A stretch of 64,000 nt of DNA from Silene conica (lineage: Eukaryota; Streptophyta; Magnoliopsida; Caryophyllales; Caryophyllaceae), in NCBI GenBank assembly GCA_029255685.2, contig CM055317.2, positions 17,811,501 to 17,875,500 of the forward strand. Direction: 5' to 3'. Positions 1-12,500 of the stretch are shown here, piece by piece. Both the position numbers and the translations under genes were made by a program. Under the pieces are notes generated by a model that was not told where the DNA came from, made no database searches, and saw only the letters and a program-made list of their open reading frames with translations. Every line of letters starts with the position of its first letter. The first letter of the stretch is position 1.

Positions 1-967
1 ATGCTCTCTTCCTCTCTTTATTGTTTTGGAAATGTCTCTAGTGATCAAATTAATGATCAAAGATGGTCAAAAATATATTTATTGAAGCATTCGGAACTAT
101 TGCATGAAGAGAAGATTATTGATAATATCATTTTTCTATCTTTATTTTGACATTTATTTAAATTAAATTTTCAATCATTTTTGTATTAATAAGGCATTTC
201 TAATTTTTTTTTACCATTTTAAATTAAATTTTCAATCATTTTAAACAATTATTTAGTTTATTTATTGTGATTTTGTTTTGTCGATCGGTTACCACTTACC
301 AGCTATATATATAGATAATAAAATTATATAGATTTTTTAAAATTATTGTATCTCAATTCATATTTTCCAAATATTTATTCAATAGTTCAATCATAATAGT
401 TGACTAATTTTCTAATTTAATAAAGTATTTGGACCACTTTTAAATTATTTCGATGTCAATAAATTTTATTTGTATTATGATATAAATTTGTATACGTAAA
501 TTATAATTAGTATAGTATGATTGCATTGATTATTGGAGGTTTTTATAATTGATCAATTGAACAATTCATATTAGGCAAACAAAAAATGCGAAACTATGGA
601 ATTAAATTCTTAAAAGAACATGGGTTCCATAAAATCAGCAAAAAAAACTGAATCTTTGAAAAGTTGACTTTCAACCACAGAGCGTCACGTAGGCTATGTG
701 GCTGTTGCTTTTATAGATTAGATTGTCTCACTGACTCACTCTATCGGTACCCCCCACTCGGTATTTAATGACGTAGTTCCTTCTTTATATACGAGTTTTA
801 TTTATTCATATTTTTTTTTTGTTATTTTTCTGTTTTATATAATTAACCTACAAAAAACACTCAATAATTCTCTCCCTCACAAAATTAATCAAATTTATCA
901 AATTCATCAAAATTACTCAATTATGAATGGTAATCTCCATTTCTCTTGGTCTTTGCAAAAAAGGTAG
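1..967. other. AT-rich sequence with no clear gene
   Basis: AT-rich DNA. A 49-codon open frame runs from base 1 to the TGA ending at 150 and could be the tail of something starting outside the window, but its product is not recognised. A TATA-like stretch near 785 and a pyrimidine/A-rich segment at 840-925 resemble a plant promoter and leader, without a clear coding exon behind them. Confidence 0.5.
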
Positions 968-1086
968 ACCTCACTCAGTCCATTCTATCCAATAAGTAGG
1001 CTTGCACTCAACCTCGTTTCTCTCTCCTCAGTCGAGCCTAAAAAAAAGTCAAAAAAGGCCTCTGGCACAATGTTTTTTCGTATCGT

Positions 1087-1740
1087 CAAGGCCGGCCCTA
1101 AGGGGTATTTGGGTTGGCAAATGACAAGGGCCCAAATTTATAAGCGGCCCACTAGTGTGAGATTGAAAGTCTGTTATTTGTCAAATAAAATGTATTACAT
1201 ATTAAAATTAAACTAAGGTAGATAGGCTAGTGGTACTCGTTAAAGGTTAAAAGGCCTTATGTTTCTATTCCTTATGACGTCATCTTTCCAACAATTTTTG
1301 TTTTTTTTATTTGCAATTTTGAATTTATTACATAGCTCATTTCGAAAGTATCCACAATTAATTATTCACGTACTTATTCACAATTGAATTATAAAACATT
1401 TTACATGCTTTTGAGATTTTGTGCGAATAATTTGTCTAAATTATATATTCAATAGACACGTCTAATAAGGCTAATATCAACTTCGAAATAATAAAATGGT
1501 TGAATTATAAGGTAACCTCCCTCAAATTCTCCAAATCAAAATTAATTTTTTCCTAAATTTTTTAAGATTTTTCAAGAATCAACTTCATCTAATTCAAAAG
1601 TTTTTCTGCATCCGTTTTATTAAATTGTACGGAGTATTAGATAATTACACATAAATTACTTGAACAATTTTTTTAAAAAAACATTAGGGCCCTATTTTAC
1701 AATTTTGCTTAGGGCCTTGAAATCTTTAGCACCGGCCCTG
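1087..1740. mobile_element. hAT-type non-autonomous transposon
   Basis: A 654-bp element flanked by perfect 8-bp direct repeats CGTATCGT (1079-1086 and 1741-1748), the target duplication size of the hAT superfamily. Its ends are imperfect terminal inverted repeats: CAAGGCCGGCCCTAAG on the left, and CAGGGCCGGTGCTAAAG when the right end is read on the opposite strand. The interior is AT-rich and shows no transposase. It should depend on an autonomous hAT for movement. Confidence 0.85.
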
Positions 1741-1748
1741 CGTATCGT

Positions 1749-2199
1749 TCAGGTAATGATCCTAATCTCTAAGACTCTAACTTTATTAATTATATTATAT
1801 GAAATTAAGAAATTGATTTAGCCTAATTAAATTAGAGTTTGTTTAAATCGTCTTCTGTTTTGTTCTTTTCTTCCTTATTCTACTTTTTTTCGAATTGTTA
1901 TTTGATTAAATCCTGTCACAATAGTATTAGATTTGTACAAGACACAATCGTCCAATTTCAATTCAATGTTGAAACCCACTTGATATCCTCGGATGTGACA
2001 TCCTAGGCATGATATTTACCTTCAAAATTTCTTGCAAAGTAAAAGATTGTTTATAGCCATTTGAATTACGTGTTGTTTCGTTGCCTAGTCGATGAAACTT
2101 GTAGGACTGAGTAAGTACTAAGTAGATTATTGGGGATCTGTGATATAGTCGTTTATTGTTACTTCTGAATGTTTCGAAAGAGAATTTTTGAACAAACAG
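1749..2199. other. AT-rich spacer between two hAT elements
   Basis: No open frame of note. It may be part of an intron of the putative gene remnant at 968-2992. Nothing else is recognisable. Confidence 0.5.
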
Positions 2200-2207
2200 T
2201 ACTGCTA

Positions 2208-2778
2208 GGGGTGTTCATTCGCGGTTCGGTTCACCGAACCGCATATCTAATTCGGGTCGCACACGGTTCGGTTTGGCAAAACAGTAAACCTATACAACAC
2301 CGTTCCTAACGGTTATAACGGTTCGATTAACCACTTTAATTAGTTATTTGCGGTTCGGTTACTGGTTAACCTATAAACATGCTAAATATATTTTTTCTTT
2401 AGTTTTCGAGAATTTTATGTAGTAGTTTAATTAAATTTTTAATATTTAATTATATTCAACAATAAAGTTAATTAGTGAAACTTTAATATTAATTATTTTA
2501 ATCATTTTTTAATTTGGAAACACTTTTTTATTAAACGAAAGAACAATTTTTATATAATCTTTTAATTTTTTGCTTACTTTTTTGTGAACGGTTCGATTCG
2601 CGGTTAACCTCTTTTCCAAAATTACGCCTCAACCGAGCCGTGTCCATGATAAATTTAACGGTTCGGTTCACCGAACCACTTTTTCAAAATGGTTCGGTTA
2701 ATCGAACCTTAAAAATGTACGGGTTTTCGATTTTTCGGTTCGGTTAATGCGGTTCGGTTTATTATGAACACCCCTAAA
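2208..2778. mobile_element. hAT-like MITE rich in GGTTCGGTT repeats
   Basis: A 571-bp element lies between perfect 8-bp repeats TACTGCTA (2200-2207 and 2779-2786). The ends are inverted copies of GGGGTGTTCAT; three extra bases (AAA or TAAA, depending on phasing) follow the right copy. Inside both ends are clustered GGTTCGGTT/AACCGAACC motifs in both orientations, which would give strong subterminal hairpins, around an AT-rich core without coding capacity. The 8-bp duplication favours hAT. Confidence 0.8.
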
Positions 2779-2786
2779 TACTGCTA

Positions 2787-3507
2787 TTTACAGATACTTC
2801 AAGGATGTAAATTAATCTTAGCTTGCTTCCGATGAACATATTGACACCCTAATATTGAACAGGTCTATATCTTTATTTTTATTTCAGGACTTAGAGTCGG
2901 ATGAGTATGAAGAAATTTCTACAAAAATGATAGATATTGGACACATTTTCAATCTCGAAAAAAAATTGGAGCACGTGGAGCGGGTTTGGTAGAATAAACA
3001 GTACATTGTTTACTGTGTAGACATATTATTTTATTATTGTATATAGATTTATAGGTAATAGTGTAATACTGCATAATATTATTTTAATGTGTAGGGACAA
3101 AAACATTAAATGTTAATTTGCATAAAAAAATAACCCAAAATCATTATTTTTTTAGCCGGACAAATTCATCATTTTATTTTAACGTGAGTATATATATATA
3201 TTTTTACTTAAGGCTTTTTAATATGGTTACATTTTCAACTAAACTGGTAATATTTTAACACATACTCATATGTGACCATGTTTGTGCAATTTTGTTATCA
3301 TTATAAGAGTTTCATTTACAAAAGAAATAATTGTTATTATGGTTACATTTATTTCAAACTAAGATGCTATCATTTTTACACAAATCATCCTCTATGCATT
3401 TTAATTATTTGAGTTCATGTATGTTTCTATTTTAAGACTTTCCAACATGGTTACATTTTCAACTAAGGAATTACTTTTTCACATAGGGACTTTACTCTTT
3501 CACATAC
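2787..3507. other. AT-rich spacer
   Basis: Contains the candidate exon 2888-2992 and then AT-rich DNA with loosely repeated phrases such as TTTTCAACTAA (3230 and 3458) and GGTTACATTT (3228, 3340, 3450), suggesting an old degenerate repeat. No gene is seen. Confidence 0.45.
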
Positions 3508-4257
3508 TGTTAGCAGTGAAAATAAGCAGCCCAAAACATTTATTGTCTTAAGGGTTGGTGGGCCTATAAGAGGGGTTACTAAATAGGCCAAGACAAGACT
3601 AAATGCGCAAAGTATAAGTCAGGCCCAAGAAGAGTCCGGATGGCATGAAGTAAAGGTCAAGCCCAAGCATAGTCCGGAGGAATAAAAGTCCAGCGTTGAA
3701 GGAAGGGATAAATCCACTGAGCGATTAATCACAACCCCCCCCCCCCCCCCCACACACACACACTATCAGCGGTTATAGGATGAAATGCCTATATAAAGAG
3801 ATTTCCTCCCACCGAGCAAGGGATAACTCAACATCAAATCAAACAATCAAACAATCAAACAACATAGTCTATCTTAGGACCTAAATTTAGTCTTAGCGTA
3901 GCTTTAGAAGTAGTAAGGCGGTGCCAATCCGATCATGGAGGTATTTCGCCATCTATCCTTTAGTTTGTAATTTAGCTTTCATCAACCACAAGGATTACTG
4001 TGAGGACTTTGGTTTGTGTTGTTAATGGCATTTTCATGATATATAAGTATCATTTGGAATTTCTGTGTTTTATTATTCGGTTATTTAATCATTCAACCCG
4101 AAAATGTTAAATTACTCGAAGTAATTTAACACGAAATAGATTACGCATCTAGAACCGTGACTCGAACCCTTACATTTCAGAGTAGATCACAAAGTATAGG
4201 AGAGTATTTACGGCCTCCATGGTACCTAAAGGTACTTAGCTTGTTTCCACACAAACA
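3508..4257 (+). repeat. Probable LTR of a Ty3/gypsy-like element
   Basis: Begins TGTTAGCAG and ends near CACAAACA. It carries a TATA-like box (CTATATAAAGAG, about 3790) and a GC/AC simple repeat: poly-C then (CA)n at 3737-3763. Just after it, TTTTTGGCGACCATAGTGGG resembles a tRNA primer-binding site of the gypsy kind, followed by a degenerate gag-like region. No second LTR copy is in the window, so the boundaries rest on the TG...CA ends and the putative PBS only. Confidence 0.5.
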
Positions 4258-4334
4258 AGTTTTTGGCGACCATAGTGGGAGGATTGATTCAAATTGATCC
4301 TTCTAACGTATCTAATCTCATATTAAAGTGAGAA

Positions 4335-5430
4335 ATGTTCTCAACTAGATCTAAATCTAGAATGACGGAAGCGGATGAACAAAATAAAGGACATAATGCC
4401 CCTGATGAAGGTACATCTTTACGCAAAGCATCTAGCAGTGATTCATTGGAGACTACCCAAAAAAGGTATACTTCTAATGATAAATTTCTTAATGCACATG
4501 AGGAATTTGACCATGCGAGAAGCATGACAGATGACATAGATGACACTAATAAGCGTTATCTTGTAAACTGCATAAAAATATGTAGGATACTTGAATAATG
4601 TGTTGATAAAAGTTAGGGAGCCCATGAAAAACGATTTTCATGAGCATCACCGCCTTCTTACCCAAGAAAAGGTTAGAGTTTTTTACGAATATTATCATAA
4701 GATTAATTGCTGAAAACCTTGAGGGTAATCAATCAAGAGAATTAGTAAAGATGGTACAGGAGATGAAAGTCTCTTAACTGCTAGTCAACAGGTGTTACCG
4801 ACAGACATTGCCCACGAAGTTGTCAACCAACTAGAGCCATTGATAGAAAAGCATAACTGCTTGAATAAGCGGTTAAAAAAGTTATTGGATGATGGGTTCC
4901 AAGAAATAAATGCACGAATGAATAATGGAGAAAATATTAAGGGCGATCCTAGAACCATTCACTTTGGTTGTAGTGTGCCTAGATCATGATATCCATTACA
5001 CACATCCAGTCTAGAGCATTTGAAGCACCCTTCGAACATCCAAGCGCTCGTACTAGGACGTTTGAACATGGTGAATCATCAAGGTGTTTTTTCAAACTCA
5101 AAATGCATTTGATTTCCAGCGTCGTGTACCCGTTGAGCGAGGTGTTGATTACAATGGTACTCGCTTGCCAGGACTAACGTTAGATGCCAATAGAATATCA
5201 CTACATCAAGGTGGTTATCCTACCCCTTCTGCACAACCCATGCTGGGATTGGAGGCCAAGACCCTCCATTAGTTTATCCTATAGGGGATAACCGCGCACA
5301 ACCTTCCCCATAAATGAGTAATTGGATGGGTCATAGGTGGACCTCAGAGCCTCAGGCTTTCAGAGAGCAGATGCATGTTGGTAACATGTTTCCACGGGAA
5401 AAACCATAGCCAGTCGGGCCGTAACAATCC
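4335..5430 (+). pseudogene. Degenerate retrotransposon gag-like region
   Basis: Several short open frames in changing phase (4335-4598, 4792-4989, 4986-5272) encode charged, Ser/Glu/Asn-rich peptides that read like one damaged gag leader. Key structural motifs such as a CCHC knuckle are not visible. The position directly behind an LTR and putative PBS is the main support. The sequence is cut at about 5437, where a Sirevirus-type LTR fragment begins. Lineage is unassigned; Ty3/gypsy is most likely. Confidence 0.45.
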
Positions 5431-5436
5431 CTATGC

Positions 5437-5740
5437 TAGAGTACTTGACGTAGCTAGATATTTTGCGGTATCTAGATTGAGTTACAACTAATATCAAAGT
5501 TGTACGAGTGGGTTGATAAAATTGTAATCCGGAGAGAGGTACTAATTTTATTAATCGAGAATAGTGGACGTAGGTTTCGATTTGTGAAACCGAACCACTT
5601 CAAAAACATCGTGTCTCTTTATTTCTTGCTTTACACGACATCCAGCATACAAATGTACACATCGAAGAAGATTTGAAAAAGAAGGCATACTCAATTCAAC
5701 CCCCCAATTCTTGAGTATATTCATATCGATAGACTCTTCA
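5437..5740 (+). repeat. Truncated Sirevirus-type LTR (3' portion)
   Basis: About 304 bp match, in opposite orientation, the first ~310 bp of the Sirevirus LTR at 43317-44802. Shared landmarks include the run ending TGAGTATATT, the C-tract after GAATTGAGTATGCC (read on the opposite strand) and the terminus GACTCTTCA. The left part of the LTR is missing, so this is a remnant of a separate insertion. It lies between the gag-like region and the copia pol remnant. Confidence 0.8.
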
Positions 5741-5756
5741 ATGGAATACACCAACA

Positions 5757-7821
5757 TTAACCCATTTTGATCCTCGTACAGAGCAATGTGAGCTTGAAGT
5801 TCAAAAGATCATACATTTGCAAAATATTGCAAATAGAATGGCTGATGTATTTACTGATACGAGAAGGGTGACAAAATCGCGTATACATGCTGCAAATGCT
5901 CCGGCAAAAGTGCGTATCCTAGAAAATGATAATCATAATACCAATGACTTTAAGCCACATCTAAAGCGTGGTCGACCTCTTGGTGCAAAGGATTCAGTTC
6001 CACGAAAAAAGAAAACATGAGTCATCATTTCAGGAAAAGATGATCTCTCTGAAAATTTAATTGAACTATCAATTATATATGAGCAAATTACACCTCAAGA
6101 GGAACATATACCTCAAAACAATGAAATATTTATAAATTATTCTGGTACAAAATAAAACTAGGATAGGAATAAGATTATTCCCGATAATGCGTTTGCTTTT
6201 AAAATTGCTCTAGATGCCATAGAGCATATCGATGATCCTAGACTACAATTCATTGAAGAATGTCAAAACAGGATTGATTGGCCAAAGTGGGAGGAAGCAA
6301 TCCAAGCAGAGTTTAACTCATTAACAAAGAGAGAAGTTTTTGGTCCAATCGTTGAAACTTCTAAAAGTATAAAGCCCGTCGGATACAAATGGGTATTTGT
6401 ACGAAAACGCAACGAAAAGAATGAAATCGCGAGATATAAAGCTCAATTAGTTGCTCAAGGTTTTTCACAAAGACCGGGAATTGATTATGAAGAAACTTAT
6501 TCCCCGATAATGAATTCAATAACATTTCATTTTTTATTGGTTCGGCAGCTTCAAAAAGGTTTAATATTCGTCTTATTGATATAGTCACAGCCTATCTTAA
6601 TGGATCACTTGATAGTGACATTTATATGAAAATCCCTGAAGGATTTCGTATACCTGAAGAAAACAAACCAAATGAACGAAATATTTACACTATTAAACTC
6701 CAAAGAGCTCTATATGGACTAAAGCAATCTAGAAGAATGTGGTACAAACGTCTTAGCAAGTACTTACTAAAAGAAGGATATACCAATAATGCTATTTGTC
6801 CACGTGTCTTCATCAAGAAATCCAACTCAGGGTTTGCTATAATTGTGGTATATGTTGATGATCTAAATATGATTGGAACCCTTGAAAAACTCGAAGAACC
6901 GCGGTTTATTTAAAAAGGAAATTTGAAATGAAAGATCTTGGTGAGACAAAGTTTTGCCTTGGGTTACAAATAGAACATACTCTAAATGGGATATTTGTCC
7001 ACTAATCCGCATATAAACAAAATATCTTAAAACGTTTTTACAGGGACAAAACAAATCCTTTAAGCTCACCAATGGTTGTGAGATCACTCGATGTAAATAA
7101 AGATCCTTTTCGCCCAAAAAGAAAGCGGTGAAGAAATTCTTGGTCCAGAAGTACCATATTTTAGTGCAATTGGTGCCCTCATGTATCTCGCTAATTGTAC
7201 AAGACCTGACATTGCTTTTTCAATCAATCTATTAGCAAGATACAACTCTGCTCCAACTAAAAGACATTGGAATGGGGTCAAGCACATTTTCCGATATCTC
7301 AGTGGCACTATTGATTTAGGCTTACTTTATCGTTATAGTCCTAAATCAAACTAGTTGGTTATGGAGATGCAGGTTATCTATGTTACCCTCACAAGGGAAG
7401 ATCATAAACTGGGTATTTGTTCACTATATCTTGGCGGTCAGTGAAGCAAACAATCACGGCCACATCTACAAATCATTCCGAGTTATTGGCAATACATGAA
7501 GCAAGTCGCGAATATCTTTGGCTAAGGTCAATGATACATCATATTCAGGATTCATGTGGGCTTCATACTGTTAAGGACTCACCAACGGTATCATATGAAG
7601 ACAATGCCGCATGCATAGCACAACTTAAGGAAGGCTTTATCAAGGGAGATCGAACGAAACACATTAGTCCGGAATTCTTCTTCACACATGATCTACAAAA
7701 ACAAGGTGAAATAGACATCCAACAAGTACGCTCAAGCGATAATCAAGTAGATCTCTTCACCAAAGCATTACCTACTTCAACATTCAAGAAATTGTTTTTA
7801 AGATTGGAATGTGTTGGTTAA
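5757..7821 (+). pseudogene. Decayed Ty1/copia pol (RT-RNase H part)
   Basis: Reading across several frames gives the pol segment between integrase and RT (5757-6020), then RT with GYKWVFVRKRNEKNE, GFSQRPGIDYEETYSP, LYGLKQS and VYVDDLNMIG. RNase H follows (YEDNAACIAQLKEGFIKGDR, end at LFTKALP). The frame is broken by stops at 6018, about 6153 and 6583 and by shifts near 6912 and 7010-7340. Gag, protease and integrase are absent, replaced upstream by an unrelated LTR fragment. A normal copia pol would run through all domains in one frame. This copy cannot be active. Confidence 0.9.
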
Positions 7822-8047
7822 AGGATTTATAAGCGACGATCCATAGCTTCCCAATGTTTTTTTTAAGGGGAGCATCATTATTGGATATACCAAGCTGTAC
7901 TTTTTTTCCTTCGTCAAGGTTTTGTCCCAAAGGGTTTTCCTTGTCAAGGTTTTAATGAGACAACGTACAATATGTCCAACAATAGTTTGATGTCCTAGCC
8001 CTCTCCACTATTTGAATAAGTACTTCGATACTAGTCATCAGGGAGAG

Positions 8048-8290
8048 TGTTATAAATATAAAAATCATAATAAATAGTTTAGGTCAATTTATTACTTACC
8101 TCATTATTTAAGTAAGATGTCTTTTGTATCCAAGCCTTATAAATATAGAGACTATATACCATTGTTCCTCATTCATTCAGAAATATATTATCTCTCTGAT
8201 TATTTTATAATAAAAAATAATCAATTTATGGCTGAATTATCTGTAATCAATTTTTACGTGATATGCCTTTTCATTTACTTTTGTAACATA
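8048..8290 (+). repeat. 3' LTR of the decayed copia, right end unclear
   Basis: A purine-rich tract GGGAGAG (8041-8047) precedes TGTTATAAATATAAAAATC, the expected polypurine tract and TG start of a copia 3' LTR. A TATA-like CTTATAAATATAG is at about 8136. The right end is not determinable, because no 5' partner exists in the window. A phrase (AATCAATTTATGGCTGAAT) at 8218 recurs at 8392, a local duplication around the possible end. Confidence 0.55.
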
Positions 8291-9273
8291 AATTTTTGAA
8301 TTTGCTCATTTTTAGGTTTTAAAATATGTCTTTTCCATAATTAATATAGCATAGTTAATATACCATAAAACTTTACATAATATCAAAAATAATCAATTTA
8401 TGGCTGAATCTGTAATCAATTTATGGTTTTTATTGACTGTGACACATGAGTATGACAATTGAATTACGTGTAACACATGACAATTGAATAATGCGTGACA
8501 CGTGGCGGCGAATGGGCGAGGTCGGTGTTTGTTGTAATATAATATATGAGGTCGGTGTTTGTTGTACTATAATATACGATGAAACATACAAGGATTTGAT
8601 TTGAGAGCTAATGAATATTCTAGTCTTTACTTCTTCTCCTCTATTTTTTTCATCCCTTGGTAATAAAGTGAATTTTGTATTGATAGAGAAGAACATCTTA
8701 AACCCTAAGATTTGCCGAGTTTAGACTTGGTAGTCGTTTTGACCCATTTGAAAATGTTTGCCCCATTTAGGTGAGTTGGCCTATTTATTGGATTTTCTCA
8801 AAAGGGCCCAGACTAAAATAATTAAAATGGGTCAATTTAATTGAATTTCATCCAAATTCATTATTATATTAGTTTGCATTTCAATTGACGAGTCGACATT
8901 TTAACTTTTGACTTACGACATGACACTTGTATTTTATACGTGTCTAGAACTATTATTTTGCTTAATTAGTTGTGGCCACAAGAATTAATAGTATATGAGA
9001 CATGCTTGTCGGAAGTATTCAATAGTAAATACCACCTTCGTTCTAATTAATAATTAAGAGGTAAAAAATAGTTAGAATATATTTTATATAAATAATCGGT
9101 ATATATAAGACGATTTGTAATCGATTAATATACAATCCCTATAACAAGAAACGGAAGAAGAAAAGTAAAGTATAACAGTATGTGAAAAAGGGGGGCGTGG
9201 AAGAGCCGAAGGAAGGGAGATTGATGAAGAAGGCAAGATAACCAAAACCAATAGTGATAGGTGTAGTCACGCA
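8291..9273. other. AT-rich spacer with a short direct repeat
   Basis: No gene is recognised. It contains a two-copy repeat of GAGGTCGGTGTTTGTTGTA (8517 and 8549). It ends at the target site TGTAA (9274-9278) of the intact copia. The rest is AT-rich. Confidence 0.5.
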
Positions 9274-9278
9274 TGTAA

Positions 9279-9490
9279 TATTGAAGATATTCCCGCTCCA
9301 TAATATTCTGAGAATATTATGTTTATATTTTCTGTATTTTATGTAATCTTTGCTTACTGTTTTTAGCTAGGATTTTATTCTGTTTCTAGTTTTTAGAGTA
9401 TTTGTTTCCTACTGCAACTCTACTCTCTTGTATATTTATACTTAGTTTCATATCTATAATCATTAAGCTTTTAATCATATCAATTCTATA
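9279..9490 (+). repeat. 5' LTR of intact copia
   Basis: 212 bp, starting TATTGAAGATATTCCCGC and ending CAATTCTATA. A TATA-like segment TTGTATATTTATAC near 9430 could drive transcription. It matches 13734-13945 without a visible difference. Confidence 0.93.
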
Positions 9491-9502
9491 TGGTATCTGA
9501 GC
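9491..9502 (+). promoter_or_regulatory. Primer-binding site (tRNA-Met type, one mismatch)
   Basis: TGGTATCTGAGC directly abuts the 5' LTR. The common copia PBS complementary to initiator tRNA-Met is TGGTATCAGAGC; here one base differs. Confidence 0.75.
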
Positions 9503-9549
9503 TATAACGTTCCCTCCTCAAAAATTTTTCCTCTCTGCAATTTTTTCCA

Positions 9550-12500
9550 ATGACTGGCAGTTCGTCTATCCTGCAAAATGCCATTGAACCCTCGACCCCT
9601 CTTATTGCTGTGAGTCTCAATACCGTCACACAACTTACCCCCTCCACCTATCGCTCTTGGTCACGGGAAATTGAAGATCTCCTATTCGGGTACGATCTTT
9701 ACAAGTACCTTGATGGCTCTCACCCCTGTCCACCAGCCACGAAAGAGGATGCTAACAAGGCTGAAATTCCAAACCCAGCCTACTCTACGTGGAGACGCCA
9801 AGACCGGTTGCTGAGTGGTGCCCTCCGTGGTACTATCTCCAGCACCATTACGCCCTTGTTGCTGAACTCACAGACATCTCAAGACATCTGGAATTTACTT
9901 CGCAACACATATGCGAATCCTTCCCGGGGTCACATACTTCAAATCAAAGATCGCCTCCAAAGTATCACCAAAGGCGCTCTCTCTGCCACGGATTATATGC
10001 AACAAATCCGTACGTGTATTGATGAACTTGCTCACATGGGTAAGTGTATGGATGATGAAGACGTCATTGCTAAGGTACTCAGTGGTCTAGACTATTCTAT
10101 TTATCATACTCTCATAGAAGCCGTTAAACACCGAGACACAACCATCTCATTTGACGCTCTTCACGAACGTCTCCTGCAATTTGACATGTCCCTCAAAAAT
10201 AACCCACAAAACAGCCTGTCCCTCTCCACCCCTGCTTCCGCTCTCCTCACCTACCAACGCTCCAACCGTTACCCAGCACGCACCCAAACCCGTGGTATCC
10301 TGCCGACCCCAGAATCTCTGCTTTCCACTCCGTCCCCTCCCTCTACAGATCTGCCTCCCTCCCACTTCAAAGGCAAATGCCAGTGGTGTCACACCACTGG
10401 CCATTATCTAGCCCTCTGCCCCTCCTTCAAGGCCCTTCACCCACAGACCAATGTCCCTCCGCGCACCTCTGTTCCACGCACCAATACACCCAAACAACCC
10501 TCCCCTAAAGTTAATACTGCTGCTCTCACCTCCCCTAACATACCCGATGACTGGATCATTGATAGTGGTGCCACACACCATATTACCAACGACCTTGCTA
10601 CTCTAGGACTTCACACCCCCTATGATGGAAATGATGAGTTACTTCTTGGAGACGGATCTGCCCTTCACATTGCAAACATCGGTTCCTTCTCTATTCCCTT
10701 CTCTACGTTTTCTTTAAAATTCCAAAATGTTTTACATGCTCCCTCCATCTCTAAAAACATCTTCTCGGTCTCACAATTTTGTCGGGATAATAATGCTCAT
10801 GCTAATTTTACTTCTTCCTCATGTGTTTTACAGGACCAACAGACGGGACAGGTGCTAATTAGAGGCCACATCCATGACGGACTCTATGAATGGCGCGCAC
10901 CGTCACAGCCGCGACTGCATCTCACCCGTGCTCCTTCTTCTCCTTGGCACCATAGACTTGGTCACCCTTCCCATTCTGTTTTGAGTACTATTAATTCTGT
11001 TTCCTGTTTAAACATTTTACCTTCGTCTATTTCTACTTCACATTGCAATGCTTGTTTAATTAATAAGAGCCACAAACTCGCTTTCTCTCAATCTACTCTT
11101 ACTTCATCTCGACCCCTTGAATTGGTTTTTAGTGATGTCTGGTCCTCTCCCGTACCCTCGCTTGACAATTTTAAATACTATGTAATTTTTGTCGACCACT
11201 ATACACGTTATTCATGGTTATACCCGCTCAAACAGAAATCTGATACTTTCGCTGTTTTCACTCGATTTCGTGCATTAGTGGAGAAATTCTTTGACAAACC
11301 CATCTTAAAACTCTTCTCTGATAATGGAGGAGAATATATAAAACTGACTCCTTCAATCACCTCTCAAGGCATCACTCACTTAACCTCTCCTCCTCATACA
11401 CCTGAGCACAATGGAATCGCCGAACGTCGCCACCGACACATCGTCGAAACAGGTCTTTCCCTTCTCACCCATGCTTCCCTTCCCCTTACTTTTTGGTCAT
11501 ATGCGTTTGTTACTGCTGTTTACCTCATAAATCGTATGCCCACCCCTATCTTAAATCATCTATCCCCTTACTTTAAACTCCTTGGCCAAAACCCGAACTA
11601 CAATAAACTCAAGTCCTTTGGCTGCCTATGTTATCCGTGGTTAAGGCCCTACAACCGTCACAAACTTGACCCAAAATCCAAACAATGCATCTTCGTTGGC
11701 TATTCATCAACCCAGAGTGCTTTTCATTGCCTCGACCCCCTCACAAATCGTGTCTACACATCTCGCCATGTTCATTTTGTTGAGACTGTTTATCCCTATC
11801 CCACTCTCACAACAGAGTCTTCCTCATCCGCCTCCTATACTCCCACCCAATGGTGCTCTTTCTCTATCCCTATCCTCCCTCCCCCTGCCAATCCTACCCT
11901 ATCGGAGCCTGCTCCCACATCCCCACCACCCTCACCTCGTCCCTCTTCCTCCAACTCCACTGACTTCTCATCAGAAACTGCCTCCCCTCCCCCTCTCTCC
12001 CCTACTGCTTCTCCTGCAGCCTCTTCTGCCACATCTGCTACCTCGGCAGCCCCTCCCTCCCCTGACCCAGATCCTTCCCCACTGGTCCAGACCCCTGCCC
12101 CTAGCCGTGCCACCACAAGGCTTATGAACAACATTCGCGTTCCTAATCCTAAATATGCAAACACGGTATCCTTACACTCTTCCTCCCTCCTTCCCATCAC
12201 TTTAAGAGCTGCCCTCATTGATCCTAAATGGAAAAGTGCAATGGACGATGAGTATAATGCCTTAATTAACAATAACACTTGGACTCTCATCCCACCCGAC
12301 CCATCTTACAACGTCATCGGAAGTAAATGGGTCTTCCGTATTAAATATAATCCCGACAACACTATAAATAAATACAAAGCTCGCCTTGTAGCAAAAGGAT
12401 TTCACCAACGCCCCGGAATCGATTTTTCCGAGACATTCAGCCCCGTTGTGAAGCCTGTGACAGTGCGCCTCATTCTCTCATTAGCACTTGCTCGAGGTTG

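Larger units (their letters stand above)
968..2992 (+). pseudogene. Possible two-exon gene remnant split by a hAT element
   Basis: Speculative. A frame is open from 968 (just after a TAG) through a Lys-rich stretch (PKKKSKK) to the hAT insertion at 1087. If the element and one 8-bp target copy are removed, the frame continues to CAG/GT at 1752/1753, which looks like a splice donor. A candidate acceptor (TTTATTTTTATTTCAG) ends at 2887, and from 2888 the same phase stays open for 34 codons to TAG at 2990-2992. The putative intron (1753-2887) contains a second hAT element. I recognise no protein family. Upstream, at about 785-790, there is a TATA-like stretch and a CT/A-rich leader. It may be a dead gene 3' end or chance. 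Confidence 0.22.

Noticed and set aside
3737..3763. Poly-C/(CA)n tract as a functional site
   Set aside because: Simple-sequence slippage inside an LTR; nothing else supports a function.
11835..12290. 151-codon open frame opposite the intact copia
   Set aside because: Antisense shadow of the Pro/Ser-rich linker of the polyprotein.
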